Of a stretch of 64,000 nt of DNA, positions 9,045-17,952 are shown piece by piece. The first letter of the stretch is position 1. Each line of letters begins with the position of its first letter. Origin of the DNA: Streptomyces sp. QL37 (GTDB lineage Bacteria; Actinomycetota; Actinomycetes; Streptomycetales; Streptomycetaceae); NCBI RefSeq assembly GCF_002941025.1, contig NZ_PTJS01000001.1:8003678-8067677 (forward strand), read 5' to 3'. The notes beneath the pieces were generated by a model, which was given only the letters and a program-made list of their open reading frames with translations, was not told the origin of the DNA and did not search any database. The position numbers were made by a program, and so were the translations under genes.

Positions 9045-9479
9045 TCAGTCGTCGAGCAGAGTGCCGAGCACCCGGCCGAAGACCCGCCGGCCCGCCCCGG
9101 CCAGCAGCGGATCCGTCCAGCGGGGCAGCAGCCTCACACGCAGCTCCTCGACCCAGATCACATGCGAGCCCGAACCGGTCGGGCATACGTCGATCGACGC
9201 CCGGCCGCGCACCAGCGAACCCCGCTTCTCCAGCCGGCACAGCCCCGCCCGGCCGGCGGCCGGCGGGGTCCACCGCACCACTTCCATCGGATCGTCGAAA
9301 CCCAGCGGCCCCACGCCGGTACGGGCCACGAAGACCGTCCCGGCCCCGGTGGGCACGCCCGCGGGGACGGTGACCGACGTGAACGGAACGGTCCCGCCGT
9401 GCCGCTCCCAGTCGGTCACCCGTCGCCACGCCTCGGCGGCGGGGAGGGGAGTGAAGCGCTCGATGCGGAATACGGCCAC
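9045..9479 (-). CDS. SRPBCC (START-like) family protein
   Basis: A 144-residue helix-grip protein: MAVFRIERFTPLPAAEAWRR at the N terminus, then beta strands and a C-terminal amphipathic helix (GRRVFGRVLGTLLDD). The family binds hydrophobic ligands; no ligand can be assigned. It starts at GTG 9479, with TAGGAT exactly 6 bases upstream and no Shine-Dalgarno, so a leaderless mRNA is likely. Confidence 0.75.
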   Translation of the reverse strand: MAVFRIERFTPLPAAEAWRRVTDWERHGGTVPFTSVTVPAGVPTGAGTVFVARTGVGPLGFDDPMEVVRWTPPAAGRAGLCRLEKRGSLVRGRASIDVCPTGSGSHVIWVEELRVRLLPRWTDPLLAGAGRRVFGRVLGTLLDD

Positions 9480-9485
9480 AGTCCG

Positions 9486-9491
9486 ATCCTA
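9486..9491 (-). promoter_or_regulatory. -10 hexamer of a leaderless promoter
   Basis: TAGGAT on the minus strand ends 6 bases before GTG 9479, placing +1 at the start codon. Confidence 0.5.
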
Positions 9492-9549
9492 GGACGTCCG
9501 CAGCCCGCGGGCACAGGAACGGAAGGCGTGGGCGGCACCCGCGGCCGGA

Positions 9550-10380
9550 CTACTCGTCCGCCGGTCCGCCCGCCACCACCAGGCCCGGCAGGTGCTCCTC
9601 GATCTCCTGCCTGACCGGGTCCGGCAGACCCGCGTCCGTGACGAAGGCATCGACCTCGTCGAGCGCCGCGAACGAACTCAGGCCCACCGTGCCCCACTTG
9701 GTGTGATCGGCGACCACGACGACACGCCTGGCCGCCCGCACGAAGCGGCGGTTCGTCTCGGCCTCCGCGAGATTGGGCGTGGAGAGACCGGCCTCGACCG
9801 AGATCCCGTGCACACCGAGGAACAGGACGTCGAAATGGAGCGAGCCGATCGCGCGGTCCGCGACCGGCCCGACGAGCGAGTCCGAAGGCGTGCGCACCCC
9901 GCCGGTCAGCACCACCGTGGCCGCACCGGCCCGCGCACCGCCCGCCGCCGTCGGCCGCTGCGCACCGTGGAACACATCGGCGACCCGCACCGAATTCGTC
10001 ACCACGGTCAGGCCCGGTACGTCCAGGAGATGCCTGGCCAGCGCGAACGTGGTCGTACCGCCGGAGAGTGCGATCGCGCTGCCGGGCGACGCCATCCCGG
10101 CCGCCGTGCGCGCGATGTCCTCCTTGGCGCTGAGCTCCAGGGTCGACTTGGCCTCGAAACCGGGCTCGTGCGTGCTCGCCTCGACGACCGGCACGGCTCC
10201 GCCGTGGACCTTCTCGATGACTCCCTGGCGCGCAAGCGCGTCCAGGTCCCGGCGGATGGTCATGTCGGAGACGCTCAGCTTGCGGGTCAGCTCGTTGACC
10301 CTGACCCCGCCGCGCTTGCGCACGTCGTCCAGAATGAGCGCACGCCGCTGCTCCGCGAGCAGGTTCTGATTCTCGCTCAA
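9550..10380 (-). CDS. DeoR-family sugar-metabolism regulator
   Basis: A 276-residue DeoR repressor. The HTH is at about residues 21-45 (VRVNELTRKLSVSDMTIRRD), followed by DALARQGVIEKVHGGA. The sugar-phosphate isomerase-like sensor domain has ALSGGTTT and VTNS. Related Streptomyces proteins begin SENQNLLAEQRR, and here that point is TTG 10380, a rare start. The reading frame continues upstream with non-coding character. Divergent from the 846-residue membrane protein; no sugar operon is beside it, so its targets may lie elsewhere. Confidence 0.87.
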   Translation of the reverse strand: MSENQNLLAEQRRALILDDVRKRGGVRVNELTRKLSVSDMTIRRDLDALARQGVIEKVHGGAVPVVEASTHEPGFEAKSTLELSAKEDIARTAAGMASPGSAIALSGGTTTFALARHLLDVPGLTVVTNSVRVADVFHGAQRPTAAGGARAGAATVVLTGGVRTPSDSLVGPVADRAIGSLHFDVLFLGVHGISVEAGLSTPNLAEAETNRRFVRAARRVVVVADHTKWGTVGLSSFAALDEVDAFVTDAGLPDPVRQEIEEHLPGLVVAGGPADE

Positions 10381-10486
10381 CGCCGGGCCCCGGTCCTTCG
10401 CTCTGTCCGCACGGTCCGGCAGCGGTCCTGCGGGACGCCCACATCCTCCCACGCACGCCTGCGAACCGTCCCACTGGGGAGATTCG

Positions 10487-13027
10487 GTGAGAGCCGTGCG
10501 GCGGGCGCCTCCCGTCGGGGATGGTGGTGACTGCGCATCAGCCCAGCACGATCCAGACGAAAGCCCCCAGCCGCCCCTCCCCACCGGCCGCGAGCCGGAC
10601 GGATCAGAGAGCGAGTCGACGACATTGCCCCCTGCCCACCAGGCCGAGGCCGCGCAGAGCAGCGGCGTCGCACTGGAACTGCTCGTCCACGGTGTCGGCG
10701 GAACCACTCCGCAGGAGATGCTCGGCGACCCGCGTACGACGAGGATCACCGGTGACGCCACGGCCGCCATCCACCGGCGTACCGAGGACGTCGGAGCCGA
10801 ACAGCACCCCGAGCGCCACCGGGACGGGCCCATCGCAGAGGCCTACTGCTGGTCCAACCTCACCTCGGGCAACGGCTCCCGAGCCCTGTGGCTGCTGCTG
10901 CTCCCCTTCATGGTGGTCAACCTCGCCCACTGGATGCGGCCCGCCGCACGGGGGCGTACGCGGACGGTCCGCCTCTACGGCGTGCTCGTGCGGCTCGTCG
11001 CGCTCAGCCTGACCGTGCTGCTGACCGCCGCGGTCTGCGAGGTCGCCCTCGACCTGGTGGCCTGGCAGTGCGCGGGGACGCCGGAGTGCTCCGTCCAGCG
11101 CTCCTGGCTGGGCTTCCTCTCCAGCCGGCAGGACGGCTGGTTCTCCCAGCCCGGACGCCGTCTCGCCGTCGCGGCGCTCGTGCCCGCCGCCCTGGTGGGA
11201 CTCCTCTGGTACCTGTCCAACCGCACCTGGACCGCCTACGAGTCGCAGCGCTCCCTCACCTGGGACGAACCGGACAGCGCGGAGACGGACGAGGAGGCGG
11301 ACACGGACGCGGCCGCGCGGTCCGGCGCCCCCGTCGTCCGCCCGGCCCTCGGCAGGCCCGGCTTCTGGTACGGACGCAGGCTGGTGGCCCGGCTGCGCGC
11401 GGCGCACACCGCTGCCGGATTCCTCACGGTCGCGACCGCGGTCGGCAGCACGGCGGCCCGCCACGACCGGACCGCCGAAAGCCCCGTGCCCGCGGTCACC
11501 GGCGTCCTCCTCGAGACCGTCCTCGCCCTGTGCGGACTCGTCGTCGTCGCGGTGGTCTGCCACCGGGGACGCAGCGAGCGGCGCCTCGACAACCGGATCG
11601 ACCGGGCCCTCACCACCTTCCTGCCCGGCACCGCCCTCGCCCTGCTGCTCTGCGCGGTGGTGTACGCCGGCTGGTCGCGTCCCGGCTGGGTGTCCTCGGG
11701 CGCCCTCTCCGGAGAGGCCGTCTTCCGCACCCTCGCGGTGAGCCAGGGCCTGCTCGTCGTCGTACTCGCCGTGGCGGCCCTGAGCCTGTACCGGCGCGCC
11801 CCCGAGCCGCGCACCACCCTCCACGGTCTCGGCGGCCCGGCGGTGGCCATGCTCGCCTGCGCGCTCGGCGGGGTGATGACCGGCGGGATCGCCCAGCGCG
11901 TGGCCGACTGGCTCGACGGCCCCGGAACGCCCGGCATGGGGGCGGGCGCGGACATAGAGGGGCCGCCCGTGCTCCTCAGCTGGCAGGCCTCCGTCATCCC
12001 GGTCCTGCTGCTGCTCCTGCTCCCGCCCGTCATCTGGCTGGCGGTCCGCACCGTGCGCCGTGCCCGTCGGATGGGACCCGCCATCGAGGCGGAGTACGAG
12101 GAGAAGCGCCCCGAGCCCGGACGCACCCGGCGGATCGCCCGCACCCGGGCCACCGCCGCGCTCACCGACTCCGCGCCCGGGATCCTCGGACTGCTCTCCG
12201 CCGCCACACTGCTGCTCGGCGCCGGAGCGGTGACCGGGTCCTGGCTCAGCGGCGAGGTTCCCGGCCTCGCGACGGACGGCACGGGTCCGTTCGTCGAGTC
12301 GGTCGCCGAGACCGCCCAGTCGACCGGCTCCTGGATGACCGGCTTCGGCGTGATACTGCTCGTCACCTGGGGACGCCGTGCCTACCGTGACGTCTCCGCC
12401 CGGCGCACCATCGGCATCCTCTGGGACGTGGGTACGTTCTGGCCGCGTGCCGCCCATCCGTTCGCACCGCCCTGCTACGCGGAGCGGGCCGTCCCGGACC
12501 TCTCGTCCCGGATGTGCGCCTGGACCGGGCGCACCCGCGGCAGGCTCGTCATCTCCGGCCACTCCCAGGGAAGCGTGCTCGCCGCGGCAGCGGTGTGGCA
12601 GCTCCCCGACTCAGCCCGGCGCCGGGTCGCGCTGCTCACGTACGGTTCCCCGATCGAGCGGCTGTACGGGCGCTGGTTCCCCGCCTACTTCGGCCGGGTC
12701 CCCCTCGAAGGGCTGCAACGTTCGGTCCACTGCTGGCGCAACCTCTGGCGTTCCACGGACCCGATCGGCGGCCCTGTCCGGATCGACGAGGGGCAGGGCC
12801 ACGAAGTGGACCGGGGCCCGCTCAAGGACCCGCTGGAGTACGGACGCACCGCCGAACACCCGCTGCCGGAGCCCATCCTCGGGCACTCGGACTACCAGGC
12901 CGACCCGGTCTTCGCCGTCGAGCGTGCCGCACTCCTGGAACGGCTCGAACCCGTCGTGCCCCAGCAGGCGGGTGCGGAAGGCCGGGACAGCACCGCTCAG
13001 GACAGCGCCGGAAGGTCCTCGGGGTAG
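10487..13027 (+). CDS. large multi-spanning membrane protein with GHSQG hydrolase elbow
   Basis: An 846-residue protein, at least eight hydrophobic segments (for example LWLLLLPFMVVNLAHW, LLETVLALCGLVVVAVV, VIPVLLLLLLPPVIWLAV), then a cytosolic C-terminal third. That part holds LVISGHSQGSVLAAAAV with Ser693 in the nucleophile elbow of an alpha/beta hydrolase, preceded by LLVHGVGGTTP near residue 65 as a possible oxyanion strand. GTG 10487 has GGGGAG 5 bases upstream; a TTG at 10625 is an alternative. Conserved in streptomycetes as far as I recall, but uncharacterised. Its 3' end overlaps the AAA+ gene by 31 bases, tail to tail. Confidence 0.75.
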   Translation: MRAVRRAPPVGDGGDCASAQHDPDESPQPPLPTGREPDGSESESTTLPPAHQAEAAQSSGVALELLVHGVGGTTPQEMLGDPRTTRITGDATAAIHRRTEDVGAEQHPERHRDGPIAEAYCWSNLTSGNGSRALWLLLLPFMVVNLAHWMRPAARGRTRTVRLYGVLVRLVALSLTVLLTAAVCEVALDLVAWQCAGTPECSVQRSWLGFLSSRQDGWFSQPGRRLAVAALVPAALVGLLWYLSNRTWTAYESQRSLTWDEPDSAETDEEADTDAAARSGAPVVRPALGRPGFWYGRRLVARLRAAHTAAGFLTVATAVGSTAARHDRTAESPVPAVTGVLLETVLALCGLVVVAVVCHRGRSERRLDNRIDRALTTFLPGTALALLLCAVVYAGWSRPGWVSSGALSGEAVFRTLAVSQGLLVVVLAVAALSLYRRAPEPRTTLHGLGGPAVAMLACALGGVMTGGIAQRVADWLDGPGTPGMGAGADIEGPPVLLSWQASVIPVLLLLLLPPVIWLAVRTVRRARRMGPAIEAEYEEKRPEPGRTRRIARTRATAALTDSAPGILGLLSAATLLLGAGAVTGSWLSGEVPGLATDGTGPFVESVAETAQSTGSWMTGFGVILLVTWGRRAYRDVSARRTIGILWDVGTFWPRAAHPFAPPCYAERAVPDLSSRMCAWTGRTRGRLVISGHSQGSVLAAAAVWQLPDSARRRVALLTYGSPIERLYGRWFPAYFGRVPLEGLQRSVHCWRNLWRSTDPIGGPVRIDEGQGHEVDRGPLKDPLEYGRTAEHPLPEPILGHSDYQADPVFAVERAALLERLEPVVPQQAGAEGRDSTAQDSAGRSSG

Positions 13028-15429
13028 AGCATGGTCAGGTCCTCGGTGGTCGGTTCGGGGAGCTGGGCGACCCGGCCCGCGTGCCGCTCCACCATCGACT
13101 CGAATGTCTGACGGGCCGTCCGGCCGTTGCCGAAGGCGGGGCCCTTGGGAAGCGCCGTGAAGTACTTGAGCAGCGCTTCCCCCGTCCCCTCCGCCAGGCT
13201 GTACTCGTGCTCGTCACTCTGCTGCTCGACGATCCGCAGCAGCTCCTCGGGCTCGTAGTCGCTGAAGGTGATGGTCCGTGAGAAACGGGACGCCACACCG
13301 GGGTTGACGGTGAGGAAGCGCTCCATCTCGTGTGTGTACCCGGCCACGATCACCACTACGGCGTCGCGGTGGTCCTCCATCAGCTTCACCAGCGTGTCGA
13401 TGGCCTCCCGGCCGAAGTCGCGGCCCGAGTCCTCGGGGGAGAGCGCGTACGCCTCGTCGACGAACAGGACGCCGCCGCGCGCCCGGTCGAACGCCTCCTG
13501 GGTGCGGATGGCCGTGGACCCGATGTGCTCGCCGACCAGATCGACGCGCGACACCTCCACGAGGTGGCCGTGTTCCAGGACACCGAGCGAGGCCAGGATC
13601 TCCCCGTACAGCCGGGCCACCGTCGTCTTGCCCGTGCCGGGGGAGCCGGTGAAGACCAGGTGCCGGCGCACCGACGCCGCCTTCAGGCCGGCCAGCCGGC
13701 GGCGCCGGCCCACCTCGATCATGTCGGTCAGCGCCCGCACCTCACGCTTGACGCTGTCGAGGCCCACCAGCGCGTCGAGCTCACCCAGCACGGCACCCGA
13801 GTCCCGGGCCGGCTCGGCGGGTGCCGCGGGCACGGCGGCGGGTTCGGCTGTGCGCTGTCCGGGCATCGCGCCCAGCAGCCCGGGCGTGGTCTGCGTCGCC
13901 GTCAGGACCGGCGGGGGCGGGGGAGTGGCGCTGCGCAGGCCGCTCTCGTCGCTGGTGCAGTCCCGCGCCACCGGACCGCCGGCGCTGCCGTCGCCCCCGG
14001 AGCCGTCGGCGAACTCGTATCCGCCGCGTGCGCACCGCTCGGTCCGGCACCGGGTCAGGGTCGAGCGGCAGCCGTCCATCACATGGAAGCCGTAGCCGTC
14101 GCTCCCCGTGACCCGGCAGCTGTCGAAGGTGCCCCGGCCCTCCGCGGAGACGTAGAAACCGGCCTCCGCGGGCGAGGTGACCGTGCACCTCTCGATGGTC
14201 GGGTCGGCGCCCTTGGTCACGATGACCCCGGTCTGCGCCGCGTCGATGGTGCAGTTGTTCAGTGTGCCGCCGCTGCCGTGGTCACGGAACCACGCTCCGG
14301 TGGAGGCCTCGCGGATACGGCAGTCGTCGAGCTGGGCGGTGGCGCCGTCGCTCACCGAGACCGCCGTGTTGCGGATCTGGGTCAGATCGCTGTCCACGAC
14401 ATCCGCGCGTGAGCCCCGGTCGAGGACGAAGAGGGCGTCGGGCACGTCGTGGACGCGGCACGAGTCGAGTATCACCGTGGCCCCGTCGCTGACCCACACG
14501 GCCGGATAGTCGCCCGTACTGTCGTGGATCTCGCACTGGTTGGCGTCCACGCGGGTACCGGGGTCCCAGACCGAGAGGCCGTTGCGGCCGAACCTGCGGA
14601 CGGTGGAGCGGGTCAGGGTGAGTACCGAACGGGAGCGCAGGTCGACCGCGTTCTCCGGGATGTCGTGGATGTCGCAGTCGGCGAGCGTGAGGACCGCGTC
14701 GGTGTCCAGGGTCACCCCGTCGGCGGACGTGCGGTGCACACTGCAGTCCGTGAGGTGCGCGGTCCCGCGGGCGGTGACCTGCACCCCGCTGCCCTTGATC
14801 TCGTACACCTCGCAGCCCACCGCCTCCAGGCCGCTTCCCTCCCCGGTCACGCTCAGCCCCGCGCCGGACGAATGGTGCACGCGGCAGCGATCGAGCCGGG
14901 GGTGCGCGCCGTCGCGGACCGAGACGCCGGACTGGCCCGCCGAGACGATCTCGCACTCCTCGAACACGCCGCCGGCGCCGTCGAGTACGGCGATGCCCAC
15001 CCCGGCCGGGTTGTCCACCGTGCAGCGGCGCACGGTCGGCCTGGCTGCGCCCCGCACCTCCATGCCGGCGGCCGACCTGGTCACGATGCGCAGATCCGAC
15101 AGCTCGGGGGCGCCCTCCTCGACGAGCAGCGCGGGCGCTGCCGAATCCTGGCCCTCGACGTGCAGGTCCTGGACGACGGCGGAGGCGCGGACGGTCAGGG
15201 GGACACCGTCGACCGGCGCGATCCGTACCGAACCCGCCGACCCTTCGGCGCCGCGCAGCGTCACCGCGCGGTGGACGACGAGATTCTCCCGGTAGGTGCC
15301 GGGGGCGATGGTGAGGACGTCACCGTCCGCTGCGGCCTCCAGGGCGGCGGTGAGGGATGCGTATTCGCCCGTACGGCGCCGCCATCGCGATGTGCCGGTG
15401 TGCGTCACCTGGACCGTGCCCTGTGCCAT
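12997..15429 (-). CDS. beta-helix repeat protein fused to CbxX/EccA-type AAA+ ATPase
   Basis: An 810-residue two-part protein. Residues about 25-490 are a run of right-handed parallel beta-helix repeats (PbH1), each about 22 residues long, such as GVSVRDGAHPRLDRCRVHH and AVWVSDGATVILDSCRVHD, opened by a pectate-lyase-like LTIAPGTYRENLVV. After a Pro/Ala linker, residues about 550-805 form a CbxX/CfqX AAA+ domain: LVGLDSVKREV, Walker A GSPGTGKTT (K601), Walker B VLFVDEAYAL (E659) and GYTHEMERFL. Related AAA+ domains remodel Rubisco or serve type VII secretion (EccA). No signal peptide. No secretion partner is adjacent. Confidence 0.88.
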   Translation of the reverse strand: MAQGTVQVTHTGTSRWRRRTGEYASLTAALEAAADGDVLTIAPGTYRENLVVHRAVTLRGAEGSAGSVRIAPVDGVPLTVRASAVVQDLHVEGQDSAAPALLVEEGAPELSDLRIVTRSAAGMEVRGAARPTVRRCTVDNPAGVGIAVLDGAGGVFEECEIVSAGQSGVSVRDGAHPRLDRCRVHHSSGAGLSVTGEGSGLEAVGCEVYEIKGSGVQVTARGTAHLTDCSVHRTSADGVTLDTDAVLTLADCDIHDIPENAVDLRSRSVLTLTRSTVRRFGRNGLSVWDPGTRVDANQCEIHDSTGDYPAVWVSDGATVILDSCRVHDVPDALFVLDRGSRADVVDSDLTQIRNTAVSVSDGATAQLDDCRIREASTGAWFRDHGSGGTLNNCTIDAAQTGVIVTKGADPTIERCTVTSPAEAGFYVSAEGRGTFDSCRVTGSDGYGFHVMDGCRSTLTRCRTERCARGGYEFADGSGGDGSAGGPVARDCTSDESGLRSATPPPPPVLTATQTTPGLLGAMPGQRTAEPAAVPAAPAEPARDSGAVLGELDALVGLDSVKREVRALTDMIEVGRRRRLAGLKAASVRRHLVFTGSPGTGKTTVARLYGEILASLGVLEHGHLVEVSRVDLVGEHIGSTAIRTQEAFDRARGGVLFVDEAYALSPEDSGRDFGREAIDTLVKLMEDHRDAVVVIVAGYTHEMERFLTVNPGVASRFSRTITFSDYEPEELLRIVEQQSDEHEYSLAEGTGEALLKYFTALPKGPAFGNGRTARQTFESMVERHAGRVAQLPEPTTEDLTMLYPEDLPALS

Positions 15430-15633
15430 GGTGCTGCTGTGCCCCCACCTCGTGCCGTGTGCGCTGCCTCGTGCCTGTCCGCGGTGCCGCCGGTAGCCGG
15501 CAGCCCTCTGGCCCGCCTGCCGAGGAGTCGGGCGGGCCGGTCCACCGTAGCGCGCGTGGCGGGCGCGAGTTGACGGGTCGGCCGCCGAAGGCCACTGGTC
15601 AGCCGGATACGAGGGGAACCTGCGCCCCCGGGT

Positions 15634-16251
15634 TCAGCTGCCCGTACCCGTTCTGCCCCAGTCGGGGCCGACTTCGGCCCAGGCACGGTCGAGCCGGGTG
15701 TACCGCCGTTGCATCATGCGCCATACGACGAGCCTGCGGGCGATTTCGGTCAGACCGCCCGCGACCAGCGCCGCACCGATGCCCGCGAGCACCGTGTGCG
15801 TGCGGGCCGTGGACATGTCCATGGGACGCATCGCGGGATGTCCCCGGTCGTCCGTCCAGATCCGGATCCGGGTGCCGGGCGCGGTCTGAGTGGACCCCGT
15901 CGACACGGTGCCCGTGCGTGCCGTACCGTCCGGGGCGAGCCAGTCGGCCACCACCGACGCGCGCATGGAGCCCTCGGCGACGGCCGCCTCGGGGTCCTGG
16001 GCGAAGCGGGACGTGCCCGCGGCCGCGCGGACCACGACGGCCGCGGTCGGATGGCGTTGCTCGTGCTGGGTCCGCACCGTCCGCCGGAGTGTGTCGTCCG
16101 TGAGCGCGCCGACCTTCCAGCCGATGGCCGGTGCCGCCAGCAGCATCAGGAGCAGCGCGGTCAGCGCCACCCATGCCTCATGCCGGTCGGTGGCCCGGCA
16201 CACCGGATTGTGCCGCCACCGCCGGATTCCCAGAACCGCTCGCACAGTCAT
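15634..16251 (-). CDS. Rv1733c-like membrane protein
   Basis: A 205-residue protein beginning MTVRAVLGIRRWRHNPVCRA, with helices at about 28-50 (WVALTALLLMLLAAPAIGW) and 150-172 (VLAGIGAALVAGGL) and an extracytoplasmic loop of about 100 residues between them. This is the layout of the actinobacterial Rv1733c family, a membrane protein family of unknown function. ATG 16251 follows AGGGGGTGC. It lies between the AAA+ and MOSC genes, all on the minus strand. Confidence 0.72.
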   Translation of the reverse strand: MTVRAVLGIRRWRHNPVCRATDRHEAWVALTALLLMLLAAPAIGWKVGALTDDTLRRTVRTQHEQRHPTAAVVVRAAAGTSRFAQDPEAAVAEGSMRASVVADWLAPDGTARTGTVSTGSTQTAPGTRIRIWTDDRGHPAMRPMDMSTARTHTVLAGIGAALVAGGLTEIARRLVVWRMMQRRYTRLDRAWAEVGPDWGRTGTGS

Positions 16252-16391
16252 GCACCCCCTTCCCTGTCCGTGATAACCCGGGAGGCGGTCGATTACGTCC
16301 TCCGACGGCGAAGAGAGAGCAACCTCACGCCGCCAACGGCCCCCACGCCCACCCGAGTTCCGATCCGCTCGGCTTCCGGCGCGCCCGGTGG

Positions 16392-17216
16392 TCAGCCGAG
16401 GCACCGCACCGGATCCCCGGCCCGGATCACACCGGTGCCCTCCGGGACCAGGAGCTGGCCGAAGAGGAGGAGCTTCCCGTCCCGGCGGTGCCGTCCGAGC
16501 GTCCGCAACGGCTCCTTGCCCCGCTCACCGGTCCGCTGGTCGGTGGTCGTGATGACACACCGTCCGCACGGCTTGGCGACGCGGAACGCGACCTCCCCGA
16601 TCGCGATCCGCTTCCAGTCGTCCTCGGCCCAGGGCTCGGTCCCGTCCACGACCACGTTCGGCCGGAACCGGTTCATCGGCAGCGGCCCCTCGTCCGCATG
16701 GTCCCCCTGGGCCACCAGCGAGTTGAGCGCGTCCAGCGAGGAACGCGTCGTGAGGAGCAGCGGAAACGTGTCGGCGAGCGACACCGTCTCGCCCGGCCGG
16801 CCGAACTCCGGATCGACGGGCCTGCGGTGCGACGGCTCGTCGAGATGGACGAGCCGGACCTCCGCACCGAGGTGCGCGCCGAACCATGCGTGGGCGGCGT
16901 CCGCGGCGGGAACCATCGTGACCTTGCTCCGGTGGAGCTCCGCGACGACCGTGCGGGCCGGGTCGGGCACCTCCACCGTCAGGGACGGGCTCCCGGGCGC
17001 CGACAGCACGAGTCCACCGCCCGGCACGGGCTCGGCGGACAGCCGCGCCATACGCGGCTGCTGACGCTGGGTGACAACCCTGCTCCCGCTGTCGATCAGC
17101 ATCCAGCGGCGGTCGCCGGCGAGTCCCCATGGCTCGACGACGGCCTCGTCGGCGGCGCGGGCAGCCAGCGACTTGACCGGGTGGATGTGTACAGCACTGA
17201 GCGCGGGCGAAAGCAT
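16392..17216 (-). CDS. MOSC domain protein
   Basis: A 274-residue protein with an N-terminal MOSC beta-barrel (LSAVHIHPVKSLAA, then WGLAGDRRWMLID) and a C-terminal MOSC domain. The conserved FRPNVVVDG and the cysteine motif KPCGRCVITT (the sulfur-carrying region) are present. The family handles molybdenum cofactor or sulfur-transfer chemistry, as in mARC/YcbX, which reduce N-hydroxylated bases. It begins at ATG 17216 with CAGGAT 6 bases upstream, again leaderless-like. Confidence 0.85.
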   Translation of the reverse strand: MLSPALSAVHIHPVKSLAARAADEAVVEPWGLAGDRRWMLIDSGSRVVTQRQQPRMARLSAEPVPGGGLVLSAPGSPSLTVEVPDPARTVVAELHRSKVTMVPAADAAHAWFGAHLGAEVRLVHLDEPSHRRPVDPEFGRPGETVSLADTFPLLLTTRSSLDALNSLVAQGDHADEGPLPMNRFRPNVVVDGTEPWAEDDWKRIAIGEVAFRVAKPCGRCVITTTDQRTGERGKEPLRTLGRHRRDGKLLLFGQLLVPEGTGVIRAGDPVRCLG

Positions 17217-17261
17217 GCGCTCATCCTGCCAGCCGTCACCGACAACGGCAGGCGGTGCCCG

Positions 17262-17753
17262 TCAGTACCCTCGGCTCTGGTACGGGCGGTTGTACGGATC
17301 CTCGTACGGCGACTGCGAGGGAGCGGGTACGGGCCGGGGCGACGCGGGACGCATCGCCTCGTACCCCGTGCCCGGCCGCTGCTGCTGCTGTTGCTGCTGG
17401 TAGCCGCGGGGCGCCGACGGCTGCTGCGGGATGTACGGCGCCGGTGCGTGCTGAAGCTGTGCGGGCTGCATCGCCGGCGCCTGCTGCATCCCGGCGTTCT
17501 GGTACTGCGGCTGCGGCGCCTGCTGCGGGTAGCCGTAGGACCCGGTGTGCTGCGACGGGGCCGCGGGCAGCGCCGGGAGAGCCGACGGCAGAGCCGGCAG
17601 ATAGCTGTTCCCGGTGTCGTAGGCGGCGGGAACCCGGATCGGCGCGATCTGAGGGGTCCCCCGCTCGGCGACGAGGGAGTCGTAGATCGGGGTGTCGGGG
17701 AACGACGGCGTGGCGTAGTAGCCGCTGCCGTAGGTGGAGCGGGGGGAGGTCAT
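17262..17753 (-). CDS. Pro/Gln/Tyr-rich protein (DUF6643-like)
   Basis: A 163-residue low-complexity protein: MTSPRSTYGSGYYATPSFPD at the start, then proline-, alanine- and glutamine-rich sequence with a run of seven Q (about residues 119-126) and a Tyr-rich tail ending PYQSRGY. It has no helix or signal peptide and is probably disordered. Streptomyces genomes carry a family with this start (I recall it as DUF6643). Function unknown. Confidence 0.6.
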   Translation of the reverse strand: MTSPRSTYGSGYYATPSFPDTPIYDSLVAERGTPQIAPIRVPAAYDTGNSYLPALPSALPALPAAPSQHTGSYGYPQQAPQPQYQNAGMQQAPAMQPAQLQHAPAPYIPQQPSAPRGYQQQQQQQRPGTGYEAMRPASPRPVPAPSQSPYEDPYNRPYQSRGY

Positions 17754-17952
17754 GACACATAAGTTAAGCCCACGATGTGCCGGTTGGGGAGCCCCAATCT
17801 TAGGGTTATCCGTTTTAAGCCGGTTCTGGTCGTCTGACCTGCCAAAACAATGCTCAAGCTTCCGTCAACAGCGAGGGCTTTTCCCATGGCCCGGGAGAAG
17901 CGGCGTGCGCGCCGCGGAGGGCGACACCCGCCGGGCCCTCGCCCGCGCCGGT

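Noticed and set aside
10604-12562. 652-codon antisense frame over the membrane hydrolase gene
   Set aside because: Same artefact; the plus-strand frame has clear helices and GHSQG.
17340-17410. GCTGCTGTTGCTGCTG run resembling a trinucleotide repeat
   Set aside because: It encodes the poly-Gln stretch of the Pro/Gln-rich protein; no array beyond it.
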